From contig NC_081413.1 of assembly GCF_030272615.1 (NCBI RefSeq), positions 563,156,510 through 563,220,509 of the forward strand: a stretch of 64,000 nucleotides of DNA, written 5' to 3'. This DNA is from Cryptomeria japonica (lineage: Eukaryota > Streptophyta > Pinopsida > Cupressales > Cupressaceae). The notes under the pieces were generated by a model. It did no database searches, was not told where the DNA came from, and saw only the letters and a list, made by a program, of their open reading frames with translations. This document shows, in pieces, positions 21,739 through 34,448 of this stretch (positions within the stretch are counted from its first letter, which is position 1; the number at the start of each line of letters is the position of its first letter). The translations under genes were made by a program, and so were the position numbers.

Positions 21739-23551
21739 TGGTGCAGGAGCACCTAGTGAAGCTCATGGAGCACTTCATCAAATTTTGGTTTGAAATGGCC
21801 TATGTTGGTTTCAATTGAATAATGGAATTTTTGTATGTCCAAAGGGCGTGTTTAGTGTGTTTAAGTGTCTTTTGTGTCTTAGTTTTGTTGTTTGTGGAGT
21901 TTTTGGTCTATTTTTGACCTTTTATGCCTTGTAAGCCTAGAATGGGAAAAATGTGGAAAAAATGGTCAAACTATCTTATAAAGCCTTGTTAGGCATTTAA
22001 ATATGTTTGTGTGGTTCTAGGAAACAATTTCACATGGTGGAGTTAAGTCTATTTGGCTCACAAGTAAAAAATGCTCATTGTACCAAAAATTGTGAATGTT
22101 GTCAAGCAACATTTTGACAATATTTGAAAAATTTATAAAAATAAGGCAAGAGGTGGTTATTGGTCCATACATGGGAATTATTTGGGTGGTGAGTGACTAT
22201 TTAAAGCCTCACACAACTTTGTATCAGGTTGGAATTCAAAGAAAAGAAGATTTCAATACAAAAACTCAAGATTTTGTCATTTTTCTCACACTTTTTTGCT
22301 CCAAATGGTATAGCAGTCTGTACTTCCTGAGCATTTGGTCATACTATTTTCATTTGGGAAGTTGTGCCATGTTTTTTTGAATCTTTTTCACCTGATTTTG
22401 TGTGCTAGTGTGAAGTTTGAGCATTGTAGCAAAATTATTTTGTTTTACCCTATTCTCGGTTGAGTAAGTGTTTGGCTTCAATAATGGAAGCAAATTGATT
22501 TTCTTTGGCTCTTTCTCCCTGGCCTCTGAGAGTCAAGTTTTTGTACATAGACTTCTTGTACATACAAATTTTTATTTATTGGCAATGGCAAAGAAAGTGG
22601 TTTTTATTGCTAACTAGGCGAGCTCCTATAGCCCGACTAGTGAACTTTCATGGTGAAAACAAAGTTGCTCTACAAACCCTCACCAAGTGAACCTTATTTT
22701 GGTTTCCCAAGGTGGAATGAAGTTTTATCAAAGCTTTTAAGCCATATGGAATATTTTTCTAATTAATAATTAGTTGAGAAATGCATTTTGAGCAGCCAAA
22801 GTATTGAAATACAATGGTTTTTTAGCACTTTTCCTCTTGAAACTTGGTTGCACATCAAGAATTTGTCTTTATGCTTGTAGGGAAGGAAGTTGGAAGGATT
22901 CTTAATGATGATATAGACCTTCTCAAGAGATTTGGTGGTTTTAAGAAGTGTTTGGAGTGGTGTTAGAAGACTTGAAACCCTTGAAAACCCTTATTTTTAG
23001 GGTCATATATAGGACAATCATTGTACGGCCCTGTCAGACCTCCTCATAGAAAAAAATTGAAATATATCTATAAAGGGTATCCATAAATGCAATGGTTTCA
23101 TGAGGTGTTTTGGCAATTTGTGAAGTTATAAGCATTTTAGCAGTTTCAAAGGGCTAATTGGGGCTCTTTTCTTGTAGCCCTGTTTTGAGCTTTTCTTCAA
23201 ATTGGGTAAGAAGACAATTAGATAGATCACCAAACCAAGTTTAATTGAGCCTAAAATGATGTTAGTTGATGTCCTAGACCTCCTGAAACTCTTGGTGAGT
23301 GATTTTGGTGTTTGGAGCTAAAGACGCAAAGTCTCACCTTTGTGAGGCTTGAGAGCCAGTTTAAATGAAAACAAGAACTAACATGGTAGGAAGATCTCAG
23401 GGTTGGTGTGAAGCATAGAGCAGGGAAACATCAAGGGAATAGTACCTAAACAAGTAACAAAACCTTCAACAATTACCCTTGAGGAAGCTTGCAACTAAAA
23501 TTGATTACAAACACACAATTTGGGCCAGTTTTTGAGTATCTCCCTATCATA
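21739..23551 (+). repeat. 5' LTR of gypsy 1
   Basis: 1,813 bases. Aligns along its whole length with 28211-30026, with scattered substitutions. It contains open frames with near-identical partners in the other LTR (22,096-22,380 and 28,566-28,850), which are fortuitous. Confidence 0.92.
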
Positions 23552-23554
23552 GTG

Positions 23555-23566
23555 GTATCAGAGCAA
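23555..23566 (+). promoter_or_regulatory. Primer binding site of gypsy 1
   Basis: TGGTATCAGAGC, complementary to the 3' end of plant initiator methionine tRNA, three bases after the LTR. Confidence 0.85.
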
Positions 23567-23601
23567 GAAGTAAGTCTTGGGTAGAAGTTAGTAGTTTTAG
23601 G

Positions 23602-26600
23602 ATGGTGACGAATGTTGAGTTATCCAAGAAGGTAGAAGACCAAAAAGAGGAAAATAGAGCACTAAGGGAAAGATTGGAGCATCTAGAGATAAAAGTAGTT
23701 TCAATAGAGGTCAGGATTGGAGAAGTGAGTGATAAGGTGGACGATAAGGGAAAATTGGTAGCAATAGAATATGAGATCCCTATACCTGACCCTGTTCTTG
23801 AACAAGAACCTTTCTTGAAGGCCTTGAAAGCATTGAGTGGCAAAACCTTAGAAGGTGTAGCCTATTTTAGTGGCAAGATGGATCCAGATTCAGTCATGGA
23901 GTGGATTGAAGGCCTAGAGAATCACTTTGAATGTGATGGGGTGACAGAGGCTCAAAAGGTGAAGGTAGCTAAGTCTAGGTTGAGAGGGGCTGCCTTACCA
24001 TGGTGGAAGTTCATTCAAGCTGAGAGAGAAAAAGAGGGGAAACAATCTATAACAACCTAGAAAGGAATGGTGTCTAAGGTCAAAGAAATATACATACCTG
24101 ATGATTATGAAATCCAACTACATAAGAAGAGGCAGAATTTGAGGCAAAGGGAGTTAGCTATGAGCAGCTATACATAGGAGTTTCAAAGTCTATGTTTGAG
24201 GCCAAAGGTTGTGGAGGATGAGTACATAAAAATTGCAAGATATCTCAATGGCTTGAGATGGAATATACAAGAAGAGTTGAGTTTATTGTGTCCAAATATA
24301 GTGCATAAGTGCTATCAACTGGCACTCAAAGTGGAAGAGAAAAGTAGGAAGAAGCAAGAACAAAGCAACAAAGGCAGAGGTAGGGGAAGAGATGGTAGAG
24401 GCCATAGAGGCAATTTTGGTGGAAGAGGAGTTGATCAAAGGTACCAAGGAGAGTCCAAACTTATAGAGAAAAGTGGGGATTCTAATAGCAAGAGCAACTA
24501 TAGAGGAAGGGGATCTAGCAACCCAGGTAGAGGTAGATCTAGTGGACCAGGAAGATGGTCCTCCTTCTCCACCATGAAGTGTTACAATTGCCAAAAGTTG
24601 GGTCATCCCACCTATATCTGCCTTGATAAATCTTCTTCATCTCAAGGAGGTGAAAGAAGAGTGACATATGTACAATAAGATGCAGCAAGTGGTAAGACAC
24701 AAGAAGTGAGCTTACCTTCAGAAGATGGGGAAAGTTTAATGATGAGATAAGTCTTGATTAAGAAGCCAAACAAAGAGAAACCAAATCAAAGAAGATCTTT
24801 ATTTAGAATCAAGTGCAAGATCATGGGTAAGGTTTGCAGAGTGGTGATAGATTCAGGTTCTACAAACAATATTGTGTCAGAGGAAGCAACAAATAAACTT
24901 AAATTGGAGAGAATTCCACATAGTAGTCCATATAAGGTCACTTGGCTCAACAAGGAGCATCATGTGGTGGCGAATGAACAAGCTTGGGTTGAGTTCACAA
25001 TAGGGGGTTATAAGGATACAATCTTGTGTGATATACTCCCAATGGATGCTTGCCACCTACTTCTGGGTAGGCCATGGTAATTTGATAGAAAAGCCATTCA
25101 TAATGGTGAGAAGAATTCTTATTATTTTCAAAAAGATGGAGTCACATATAAAATTCAGTCCTTAAATGATGAAGGAGAGGGTAGCAAGTCCAAAAACCCA
25201 AATGCCTTGTTGGTGAGTGAAAAAGAGTTCATAACCACTCTTGAAGACAGTGAATGAGTGGGGTTTTCTCTCATAGTGAAACCAAAGGAAGAAAAGAAAG
25301 AAAAGAAGGTTCAATTACCTCATGAAGTGCAGTAAATACTAGACAAGTTTAAAGAAATCATAAGTGATGGAGCACCAGCAACCCGACCACCTACTAGAGC
25401 CGTAATCCATCAAATTGAATTTATTCCTGGAGCTTCATTACCCAATAAAGCAGCCTATAAGATGACCCCAGAATAGAATAAAGAAGTGGCTAGACAAGTA
25501 CAAGAGTTGTTAGATCAAGGTTTGATAAGGAAGAGCATAAGTCCTTGTGTCGTACCTACAATGTTAACACCAAAGAAAGGAGGAACATGGAGGCTATGCA
25601 CAAATTCAAGAGACATTAACAAAATCACTATCAGATACAGATTCCCTATCCCAAGGATTGAAGATTTGATGGATTGCTTGGGAGGTGCAAAGTTTTTCAC
25701 AAAGATTGATCTCAAGACTGGTTACCACCAGATCAGAATAAGGGAAGGTGATGAGTGGAAACCAGCCTTCAAAACTAATGAAAGAATTTATGAGTGGCTT
25801 GTTATGCCATTTGGTTTCACGAATGCTCCCACTAAATTCATGAGACTCATGAATGAAGTACTTAAAGATTTTATTGGTAAATTTGTTGTTGTATACTTAG
25901 ACGATATCTTGATTTTCAGTAGAACTAAAGATGAACATCTAAAGCATCTCAAATTTGTATTGCAACAATTGTATGATGAGCAACTAACAATAAACTTGTA
26001 GAAATGTGAGTTTATGAAGCAGGAACTAGTCTATCTTGGTTTTGTAGTTTCAGGTGGAGACTTGAAAATGGACACATCAAAGGTGGAAGCCATCACCAAT
26101 TGGCCAACACCAAGAACAAGTGAAGTGCAAAGCTTTCATGGTTTGGCACAATTCTACAGGAAGTTTATAAGGGGATTCAGTGAGATTTGTGCACCTATGC
26201 TAGATACTATTAAAGGAGGAGTCAAGACAAAGTTTCAGTGGAACAAAGAAGCTAATAAGGGGTTTGAACTCTTGAAACAAAAGGTAGCTACACAATTAGT
26301 ACTCATTCTTCCTAGTTTTAATAATTTGTTCACTACTGAATGTGATGCAAGTAACATAGAAGTTGGTGTTGTTTTGAGTCAAGATAATAGACCAGTAGCT
26401 TTCTTTAGTGAAAAGATCAATGATGCAAAAAACAAGTATTCATCCTATGATCTTGAATTGTATGCTCTTTTCCAAGATCTTCGAAAATGGAGGCACTATT
26501 TGCTGCCCAAAGAGTTTGTTGTTTACACAGATAATCAAGCTCTTAGTTTTTTGAATTCACAAGATAAGTTGAGTCATAGACATGTTAAATGGGTTGAGTA

Positions 26601-28179
26601 CTTGCAATCAAATACATTTTCCATTAAGAATAAAAAGGGACAATGTAATAAAGTAGCAGATGCTTTGAGTAGAAGGCTACTAACAGTGCAAGAAGTGCAG
26701 ATTCAGAGTATTGGAGTTGATTGCTTCAAGGATTTGTATCCAAATGATGAAGATTTTGTAGCCATTTACAAGGTTTGTCAAGAATTTCAAAACCATTTTC
26801 ATTGTGAATATGCTAAATTTACCTTGCAAAATGGTTTGTTGTTTAGAGGTGGACAATTGTGTGTTCCCAAAGGCTCTATGAGGGAAAATCTGATCCAAGA
26901 GAAGCACAATGGGTGTTTGAGTGGTCATTTTGGTCTAAACAAAACATTGGAACTTGTGCAATGTTTCTACTATTGGCCAAGAATGCAAAGGGATATCAGG
27001 AGGTATGTTGAGCAGTGTATGGTTTGTCAAAAGGAAAAAGGTACATCTACTAATGCGGGTCTTTATCAGCCATTACCCATTCCTACAAGGCCATGAGAAT
27101 GTGTGAGTATGGATTTTGTGGTTGGTTTACCCAAAACAAAGCTTGGTTTTGATAACATTTTTGTTGTTGTTGATAGATTCAGTAAAATGGTACATTTTGT
27201 TCCTTGCAAAACTACTCATGATGCTAGTCACATTGCACATTTGTTTTTCAAAGAGGTTATTCAAATCCATGGTTTGCCTATTAGTATTGTTTCAGATAGA
27301 GATGTCAAATTCCTTGGACATTTTTGGAAAAATCTTTGGAAAAGATTAGGTACTAATTTGTCTTTTGGTTCAGGCTATCATCCCCAAACCGATGGCCAAA
27401 TAGAGGTGGTCAATAGGACACTTGGTAACCTCTTAAGGTGTTTGACAAAAGAGTATGGACAGAGTTGGGATCAGATTCTTCACCAAGCAGAGTTTGCCTA
27501 CAATGACAGTGTCAACAAGTCTACTGGTAAGAGTCCTTTTGAGATAGTGTATGGTATGCACCCAAGGGGTGTTATGGAGTTGAGAAACCTTGTCAATGTG
27601 CAACAAAGAATTGGTCAAGCTGATTATGTAGTTCATTCTATGAAGGAGGTTCATGATCAAGTAAAGCAAGCTCTCCAAGATGCCTCACAAAAGGTCAAAG
27701 CTAGAGTTGATGCAACAAGGAAAGATGTACAATTTTTAGTTGGTGACTTTGTGATGGTGCATTTGAATAAGTCCAGACTTCAAAAAGGAATTCCCAGCAA
27801 ACTCCAAATGAGGAGAATAGGTCCTTGTAAAGTTTTGGCTAAGTATGGCTCTAATGCTTATACAATTGATTTGCCTAATGATGTTGCATTGTCTCCTATC
27901 TTCAATATTTTAGATTTGGTTGCATACAAAGGGAAGCCTCCCAAGGAGGATGAGAGAGTTTCAGATGTTCACCAATCACTTCCAGACTTGCCTCTTCCTT
28001 CTACACCCATGCCTCAAGCTGAAAAAGTTTTGGATTCTAGGATTCTCAAAATGACTCGGCACTAAGTCTATATGCAACATTTGATCAAGTGGAGGAAAAA
28101 ACAAAACTCCAAGGCTACTTGGGTACCTAAATCAGAATTTCTTCAGTTTGGAATTGATCCCTCATTGGTGCCAAACTGA
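23602..28179 (+). pseudogene. gypsy 1 gag-pol polyprotein, one frame with 11 stops
   Basis: A single frame runs about 1,525 codons from ATG 23602 to TGA 28177-28179 with no frameshift. Gag opens with a coiled-coil-like Glu/Lys stretch, has a retrotransposon gag domain (PWWKFIQ), an Arg/Gly-rich part and a CYNCQKLGHPTYIC knuckle. The protease has VVIDSGSTNNIVS. The RT has [11 protein letters not shown] and VYLDDILIF. RNase H has ECDAS and YTDNQAL. Integrase has the HHCC pattern (HNGCLSGH...CMVC) and a DDE set: SMDFVVG, VSDRD and TDGQIEVVNR. A chromodomain-like end follows (VLDSRI...HLIKW...TWVP). All catalytic residues look intact. Stops begin at 24058, 24175, 24676, 24748, 25078, 25255, 25333, 25474, 25999, 27094 and 28063; the 27094 TGA lies where a Trp codon is likely. 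Confidence 0.92.
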
Positions 28180-28194
28180 GTCACTTGACTTCTT

Positions 28195-28210
28195 TGTCTT
28201 TGGGGGAGTA
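28195..28210 (+). promoter_or_regulatory. Polypurine tract of gypsy 1
   Basis: TTTGGGGGAGTA ends directly at the 3' LTR start. Confidence 0.8.
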
Positions 28211-30026
28211 TGGTGTAGGAGGACCTAGTGAAGCTCATGGAGCACTTCATCAAATTTTGGTTTGAAATGGTCTATGTTGGTCTCAATTGAATAATGGATT
28301 TTTGATATTTCCAAAGGGTGTCTTTATTGTGTTTAAGTGTCTTTTGTGTCTTAGTTTTGTTGTTTGTGGAGTTTTTGGTCTATTTTGACCTTTTATGCCT
28401 TATAAGCCTAGAATGGGCAAAATGTGGAAAAATGATCAAAACGACATATAAAGCCTTGTTAGGAATTGAAATATGTTTGTGTGGTTCTAGGAAACCATTT
28501 CACATGGTGGAGTTAAGTCTATTTGGCTCACAAGTAAAAAATGCTCATTGTACCAAAAATTGTGAATGTTGTCAAGCAACATTTTGACAATATTTGAAAA
28601 ATTTGTAAAAATAAGGCAAGAGGTGGTTATTGGTCTGTACCTAGGCATTATTTGGGTGGTGAGTGACTATTTAAATCCTCACAAAAATTTTTACCATCTT
28701 GGAATTAGAAGAAAAGAAGATTTCAATACAAAAACTCAAGATTTTATCATTTTTCTCACACTTTTTTGCTCCAAATGGTATAGCAGTTCGTACTTCTTGA
28801 GCATTTGGCTGTACTATTTTCATTTGGGAAGTTGTGCCATGTTTTTTTGAATATTTTTCACTTGGGTTTGTGTGCTGATGTGAATTTTAGCATTGTAGCA
28901 AAATTATTTTGTTTTACCCTGTTCTTGGTTGAGTAAGGGTTTGGCTTCAATAATGGAAGCAACTTGATTCTCTTTGGCTCTTTCTCCATGGCCTTTGAGA
29001 GTCAATTTTCTATACATATCCTTCTTGTACATAAAAGTTTTTATTTATTGGCAATGGAAAAGAAAGTGGTTTTTGTTGCTAACTAAGCGAGCTCCTATAG
29101 CCCGTCTAATGAACTTTCATGGTGAAAACAAAGTTGCTCTACAAACCCTCACCAAGTGAACCTTATTTTGGTTTCCCAAGGTGGAATTAAGTTTTATCAA
29201 AGCTTTTAAGCCATATGGAAGAGTGTTCTAATGAATAATTAGTTGAGAAATGCATTTTGAGTAGCCAAAGTATTGAAATAGAATGGTTTTTTAGCACTTT
29301 TCCTCTTGAAACTTGGTTGCACATCAAGTGTTTATCTTTATGCCTATAGAGAAGGAAGTTGGAAGGATTCATAATGATGGTACAAACCTTCTCAAGATAT
29401 TTGGTGGTCTTAAGAAGTTTTTGGAGTGGTGTTGGGGTGTTAGAAGACTTGAAACCCTTGAAAACCCTTGTTTTTAGGCACATATATAGGACAATCATTG
29501 CATGGCCCTGTTAGACCTCCTCATAGAAAAAAATTGAAATATCTCCATAAAGGGTATCCATAAATGAAAAGTTTTCATGAGTTTTTTTGGCATTTTGTGA
29601 AGTTATAAGCGTTTTAGCAGTTTCAAAGTGCTAATTGGGGCTCTTTTCTTGTAGCCTTGTTTTGAGCTTTTCTTCAAATTGGGTAAGAAGACAATTGGAT
29701 AGATCACCAAATCAAGTTTAATTGAGCCTAAAAGGATGTTAGTTGATTTCCTAGACCTCCTATAACTCTTGGTGAGTGATTTTGGTGTTTGGAGCTAAAG
29801 AAGCAAAGTCTCACCTTTGTGAGGCTTGAGAGCCAGTTTGAATGAAAACAAGAACTAACATGGTAGGAAGATCTTAGGGTTGGTGTGAAGCATAGATCAG
29901 GGAAACATCAAGGGAAAAATACCTAAACAAGTAACAAAACCTTCAACAATTACCCTTGAGGAATCTTGCAACTAAAATTGATTACAAACACACAATTTGG
30001 GCCAATTTTTTAGTATCTCCCTATCA
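28211..30026 (+). repeat. 3' LTR of gypsy 1
   Basis: 1,816 bases, matching the 5' LTR from TGGTGTAGGAGG to CTCCCTATCA and followed by the GTGGA target duplication. Confidence 0.92.
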
Positions 30027-30031
30027 GTGGA

Positions 30032-30308
30032 GCTAGTGGGGTCAAGCATCTAAATATTCACTCTAAGTAGCGTAGAGTCAGGGGAAACCCCATGTGAGAT
30101 TCAACAATTATTATCTCATCCTAACATATGATTCGTGCTTGCTTGTGCATTTTGTTTTTCAAACATTGTGTCTTTTATATCTATAATATGCTCAGCATGG
30201 TCAAAAAATTTTAAAAAATCATCATCTAGAAATGAACAAAAATTTGACAACTTGATGGAAAAATTGAAAAATCCTTGTAACTAATAATATGATGAAACAA
30301 TAAGGATC
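30032..30308 (+). other. Tat leader, continuation after gypsy 1
   Basis: Non-coding. Bounded by the GTGGA duplication on the left and the copia-type solo LTR on the right. Confidence 0.55.
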
Positions 30309-31663
30309 TGGTCAAATACTGAGAGAGGGTGGGGGGGTGAATCAGTTATAGAAAATATACTAAACTTTCTCCAAACTTAATTCCAACTCAGAAACAACTT
30401 GCTAAATTAACTAGTTCAGACACTATAACAAAAACTACAACTCCACTATCAAACTTTACTGGTTGATCAAAACATCAATGATACAATGTAACAGATCTGA
30501 TACTCACATACCATTTAACCAAAAACATTAAACCACTTTACTAACATCAGTAATAGCTCATTTTAGATCACTTCCGATCATCTAAACATATCAAAGTGGA
30601 TTTACCAGTTAATCATATCAACCATATCAAAACACATCCACAAAATCATTCACCACTTGATACAATGATTTTTCACATGGAAATCCAAATGGGAAAAACC
30701 ACGGTGGGGATGAATACCCACAAGTATTCTAAACTCTTCTAAAGTTCACCCTGTTAGGAGCCAAGCCTTGTTAGAAGCTTATACAATAATGTTTTGTCAA
30801 GAACAGATCCAGTTAGGGACCACTCGATTAAGGGATTGACTACAATACCCTCTAAAAGGAAATACCTTGTTAAAGGTAACCTCGGTGGAGGATTTCAAAT
30901 CCAAGCTAATGGATCACCTGGTTAGAGGATTTAAACAAGAAACCTGTTAGAGCTTACCAGGTTAAGGGATTTAACTGTTGTAATGGTTAGAGATCAACAG
31001 GTTCTTTGCTGATCTGGAAATAACACTTCCTTGCTTAGTCAGATCCTTCTATGCTCCTATCTTCCTTCACAACATTTTGTAGACACTCCTTACGGTTCGG
31101 CAACAATCATACGACCACACTTAACCAAATTGCCAATATAATTACAAATAACTCATCGACCTTAAATACAAATACAATAGGTCAGTAACACATCACAAAA
31201 CCTACAAATCTCATAGAGATTACAAACATATCAGTTCAATCATAACCATTGGATTACATTGAAATCAACTACACATTGTTGTAGACAACTTCAACCGCTC
31301 TTGGATCACCGCACATTGGATCCTATAGCTCATCACACATTTTAGTTCATGCTATGAATTAGCTCATTCCCAAGATAAACGGTCATCTTCACGTGCCAAA
31401 ACCACTTTGAAACTCATCACACACAATCTTCATCTTCGATCATCATTCGATCATGATCATCACAACCGATTCACCAAGCTCCATCAGTTAGGTTTCTGCT
31501 TCTCAACGGGTTAGGGTTACTGATTGAGCTCAACTTTAATAACAATATCGGTTTCCTTCACTGCTTTACCAATACTGATTGCTATACAACATTATTATCA
31601 GTTACTATTGACATCAATGACAACACTATACTTCATCAATGCAATCTTCATGCAATGCCAACA
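30309..31663 (-). mobile_element. Solo LTR of a copia-type family in the Tat leader
   Basis: Read on the minus strand it starts TGTTGGCATTGC at 31663 and ends near the C-rich CACCCCCCCACC...CTCAGTATTTGACCA block. The ladder of GTTAGGAG, GTTAGAGG and GTTAAGGG words at 30,745-31,010 and the GGGAAAAACCACGGTGGGG block match the other copia-type LTRs in opposite orientation. No internal region is present. The left boundary is approximate and I found no convincing target duplication. Confidence 0.65.
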
Positions 31664-32127
31664 GTAATATAGTCAGAACAACATTTTTGTTGCACAGAAC
31701 CACACATTTATTACGCAAAATAATGCATTTAGATAACTAGTACAACACTTTTATGTCATAGGTTCACACATTTGATTAGCAGATTAGTGCTTTTAAGCAT
31801 AAAACCATGCTTTTGTAACATAATTTTCTACTTTTAGTTTCATAGAGCAGAGCTTTCAAGCAACATAATAGCACATTTGTCCCATAAGTTAGCACTTTTG
31901 ACAAAAAGGTTAGCGCAAATGTTTTCTTGCTTCTGAGACAAAGGGCATTTCTGCATATCAGACCAAGATTTCAAAATTAGTTTTAGATACCCTTTTTAAG
32001 TAGATTTGTCTTTAAACTATCATAGACTCAAAGTAGTCTGATAATCGGGTTACCAATCCAACAGGCTATTTCCAAAGGTTTTCATAAGCATGAAACATTC
32101 AACAAGTTAGCGATTCAACCATCTCAA
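31664..32127 (+). repeat. Short-motif ladder in the Tat leader, part 2
   Basis: Continuation of the 20,600-20,965 pattern, with ACACATTTG, AATGCATTTA, AACACTTTTA, TTAGTGCTTTTA, AGCACATTTG and TTAGCACTTTTG at short spacing up to about 31,930. The last 200 bases before the first frame are plain AT-rich DNA. Confidence 0.7.
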
Positions 32128-32589
32128 GTGCAAAAAATAACATCATTATCAATTTCTCATCAGGATATATCGAATCTTGTATCACGAAACTTGATCATAT
32201 CCACCTTTTGTTCATTATCTTGGATATATCGTTCCCATTTTGAACCTAGGTTATATCAAAATCAGAATTGTACTCACATTGGAATCAAGCAAACTTGTAA
32301 ACTATCATATGCTTATATGACTTTTAAATATCGCCTTAAGAAAAGAAAACCCAGTTATAAGGCTACTCAGAAGAGGATAAGATTGTTGTATATCAATCGG
32401 AAGATCTTGTTAAAACATATGACATTCCTACATCGTTTTCGTCACTATTTATGTGGTTACGAGACAAAATTTCATGGAGAACTTTTGCAAGGACGTGCCT
32501 TTCAACAACAAGATGCTTTATCACAACACACCAATAACAATGGTAAAATCAACAAAGCTTATCTTCCTAAACCAATAATCACCTATTGA
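32128..32589 (+). CDS. Short ORF upstream of the Tat gag
   Basis: An uninterrupted 153-codon frame just before gag (which starts at 32637, in a different frame). The product is basic (KYRLKKRKPSYKATQKRIRL) and His/Gln-rich near the end, with no domain I recognise. An extra ORF upstream of gag is a known feature of Ogre-type Tat elements, so this may be its counterpart. It could also be a chance frame in the leader. It is striking that it is intact while gag and pol are broken. Confidence 0.45.
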   Translation: MQKITSLSISHQDISNLVSRNLIISTFCSLSWIYRSHFEPRLYQNQNCTHIGIKQTCKLSYAYMTFKYRLKKRKPSYKATQKRIRLLYINRKILLKHMTFLHRFRHYLCGYETKFHGELLQGRAFQQQDALSQHTNNNGKINKAYLPKPIITY

Positions 32590-32636
32590 GTTGTTTTTAG
32601 AAGGTCAAAACTTGAGAAGTTTTTCAAATCAATCAT

Positions 32637-34448
32637 ATGCCAGTTTGGACTACAACGCAATACGAGGAATTCAAAAAACAACAAAAATAAATGGAAGAAA
32701 ATAATTCAATGTTTCAAACTTTTGGATACACAATTGTTGATGAAGAATTCAATAACACCATTAGAAACCTTGAACAAGATTTTAAATTTGACAAACTAAC
32801 AGAAAAGTTATTGGAGAAACAAAAGGAAAAATACATTCTAATATTGGCAAAATTAGGAGCTAAATTGCCACAAGACTTTAACGTAGAAAGTTTGAAACAA
32901 GATGCAAAGACGAGTAACAATCAAAACATAGATGATCCAAATAACGAGGATGTAAATAAAGTAAATCACGAGGAAACAAGAAGAGATAAAACAAGAAAAG
33001 ACCATGATGATACAAGAAGAGAGCGTGGTGTTAGACTAACTTATGAGGATACAAGGAAAACCTGTATGGATAATCCTTTGTTAACTCTCACTCAACAAAT
33101 GCAAACCTTACAACAACAAATACATGATATGTAGAATGGAACGATTTCCAAGAAATATTCATTGGAGGACATCTGTCCATATCCTTTTGACAAAAGTTTA
33201 AACATGATACCATTTGCACAACATTGTGAAATCCCTAAATATGATAAATATGATGGAAAATATGATCCTCAAGATCACATTAGGGAATTTTGTACTATGA
33301 GTATGGAATTTGCACATGATGAAACTTATCTGATGTGTCTATTCCCTAGGAGTTTAAATGGACAATCAATGGAATGGTTCTTAAGACTACAATTGGAATT
33401 AAATATTTTGAAGAACTTGTGAACAAATTTATCTCACAATACTCCTACAATGTAAGAAATGAGATAACAATTCTATATTTATGTAATGTTAAGCAAAAGA
33501 ATGGTGAATCTTTCATGGTCTTTTTACAGCGATGGAAATGAATGTTCAATAGGTATCCAAGAGATGTACCTGATCAAGAGAAAATGGACATATTCATTGA
33601 CAACCTTATAATTGAAATGAGTTACCATCTTAAAATGCAACGTCCTCCTTCTTTTGTTAAGATGATTGAAAATGGTCTAAAGATAGAAGATGCAATGGCA
33701 AAGAAACGAGAGCTAAAGCTTTACAACAATTTTTACAATAACAATCATAACAACAACAACAACAATAATAATGACAAACCTAAATTCTGGTCAAAGAATA
33801 GGAATGTTACCAAAGGAGGAAATGATGACAGTAATGCTACAAAACAACAACCAATCTTCAACTTATCAAGTCAAATACCAAGCAACAACAATCAAGAGAA
33901 CAATAAATCTAAGTCTTTCTTCTCCAATCCTCGCAGGAAATTCACAAACATTGGAGAACCTTGGAATCAACTTTGAAAACTCTTCTTTAAAATAAATTGA
34001 TTACTTTACCACAAGAAAGAAATTATGAACCTCCAATCAAACCTAATTGGTGGAATGACAATCATTTTTGCAATTACCATCGAAACAAAGGACACCAAAC
34101 TAATGATTGTCAAAGACTGAAGCACCTTATTCAAGATTTAATCAATAATGGAACTATCATAGTGGATAGTCATAAGACGAATGAATCATATCTAGCCTTC
34201 AAAACTCCACTTCCAAACTATGAAAAAGGTGAGCAATCTAAATCAAAAGATGACAAAGGCAAAGCTAAAGTGAACTACACTTATACATATGATGATGTGG
34301 TAAATATCATCATCGTTAAAGATAATAAATCTTTTGAACCAATCAATGTCATTACGAGAAGCAAAGCAAAGGTTACATTTCTGGGTATAACAAATGAATC
34401 AACATCCACTTCAAGGCAATACAACTTAGTGGAACAATTGCAAAGGAT
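32637..34448 (+). pseudogene. Tat gag, frameshifted and split by the copia element
   Basis: Gag forms the particle and binds element RNA. The start is ATG 32637 (MPVWTTTQYEEF), with a TAA about 17 codons later. The core gag domain runs from 33,162 to about 33,720 (PKYDKYDGKYDPQDHIREF, SLNGQSMEWF, then SFMVFLQRWK, PDQEKMDIFIDNL). An Asn-rich spacer follows at 33,730-33,780. Next comes a CNYHRNKGHQTNDC knuckle, of the C-x2-H-x4-H-x4-C form seen in Tat elements. Frameshifts lie near 33,405 and 33,985. The frame is cut at 34,448 by the copia insertion and resumes at 42,332. Confidence 0.85.

Larger units (their letters stand above)
21739..30026 (+). mobile_element. Complete Ty3/gypsy chromodomain-type element (gypsy 1), TSD GTGGA
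   Basis: Two LTRs (21739-23551 and 28211-30026) share the start TGGTGYAGGAG and the end CTCCCTATCA. GTGGA lies on both sides (21734-21738 and 30027-30031), an exact 5-bp target duplication. The primer site, gag-pol frame, polypurine tract and LTRs are all present and in order, in an 8.3-kb element. Protease, RT, integrase and a C-terminal chromodomain-like region place it among plant chromoviruses. It is inserted in the leader of the Tat element. Confidence 0.93.

Noticed and set aside
22096-22380. 94-codon frame with a near-identical copy at 28,566-28,850
   Set aside because: Both lie at the same place in the two LTRs of gypsy 1. Similarity reflects LTR duplication, not selection on a protein.
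21739-30026. Active autonomous gypsy element
   Set aside because: Structure and catalytic residues are intact, but eleven in-frame stop codons prevent a complete polyprotein.
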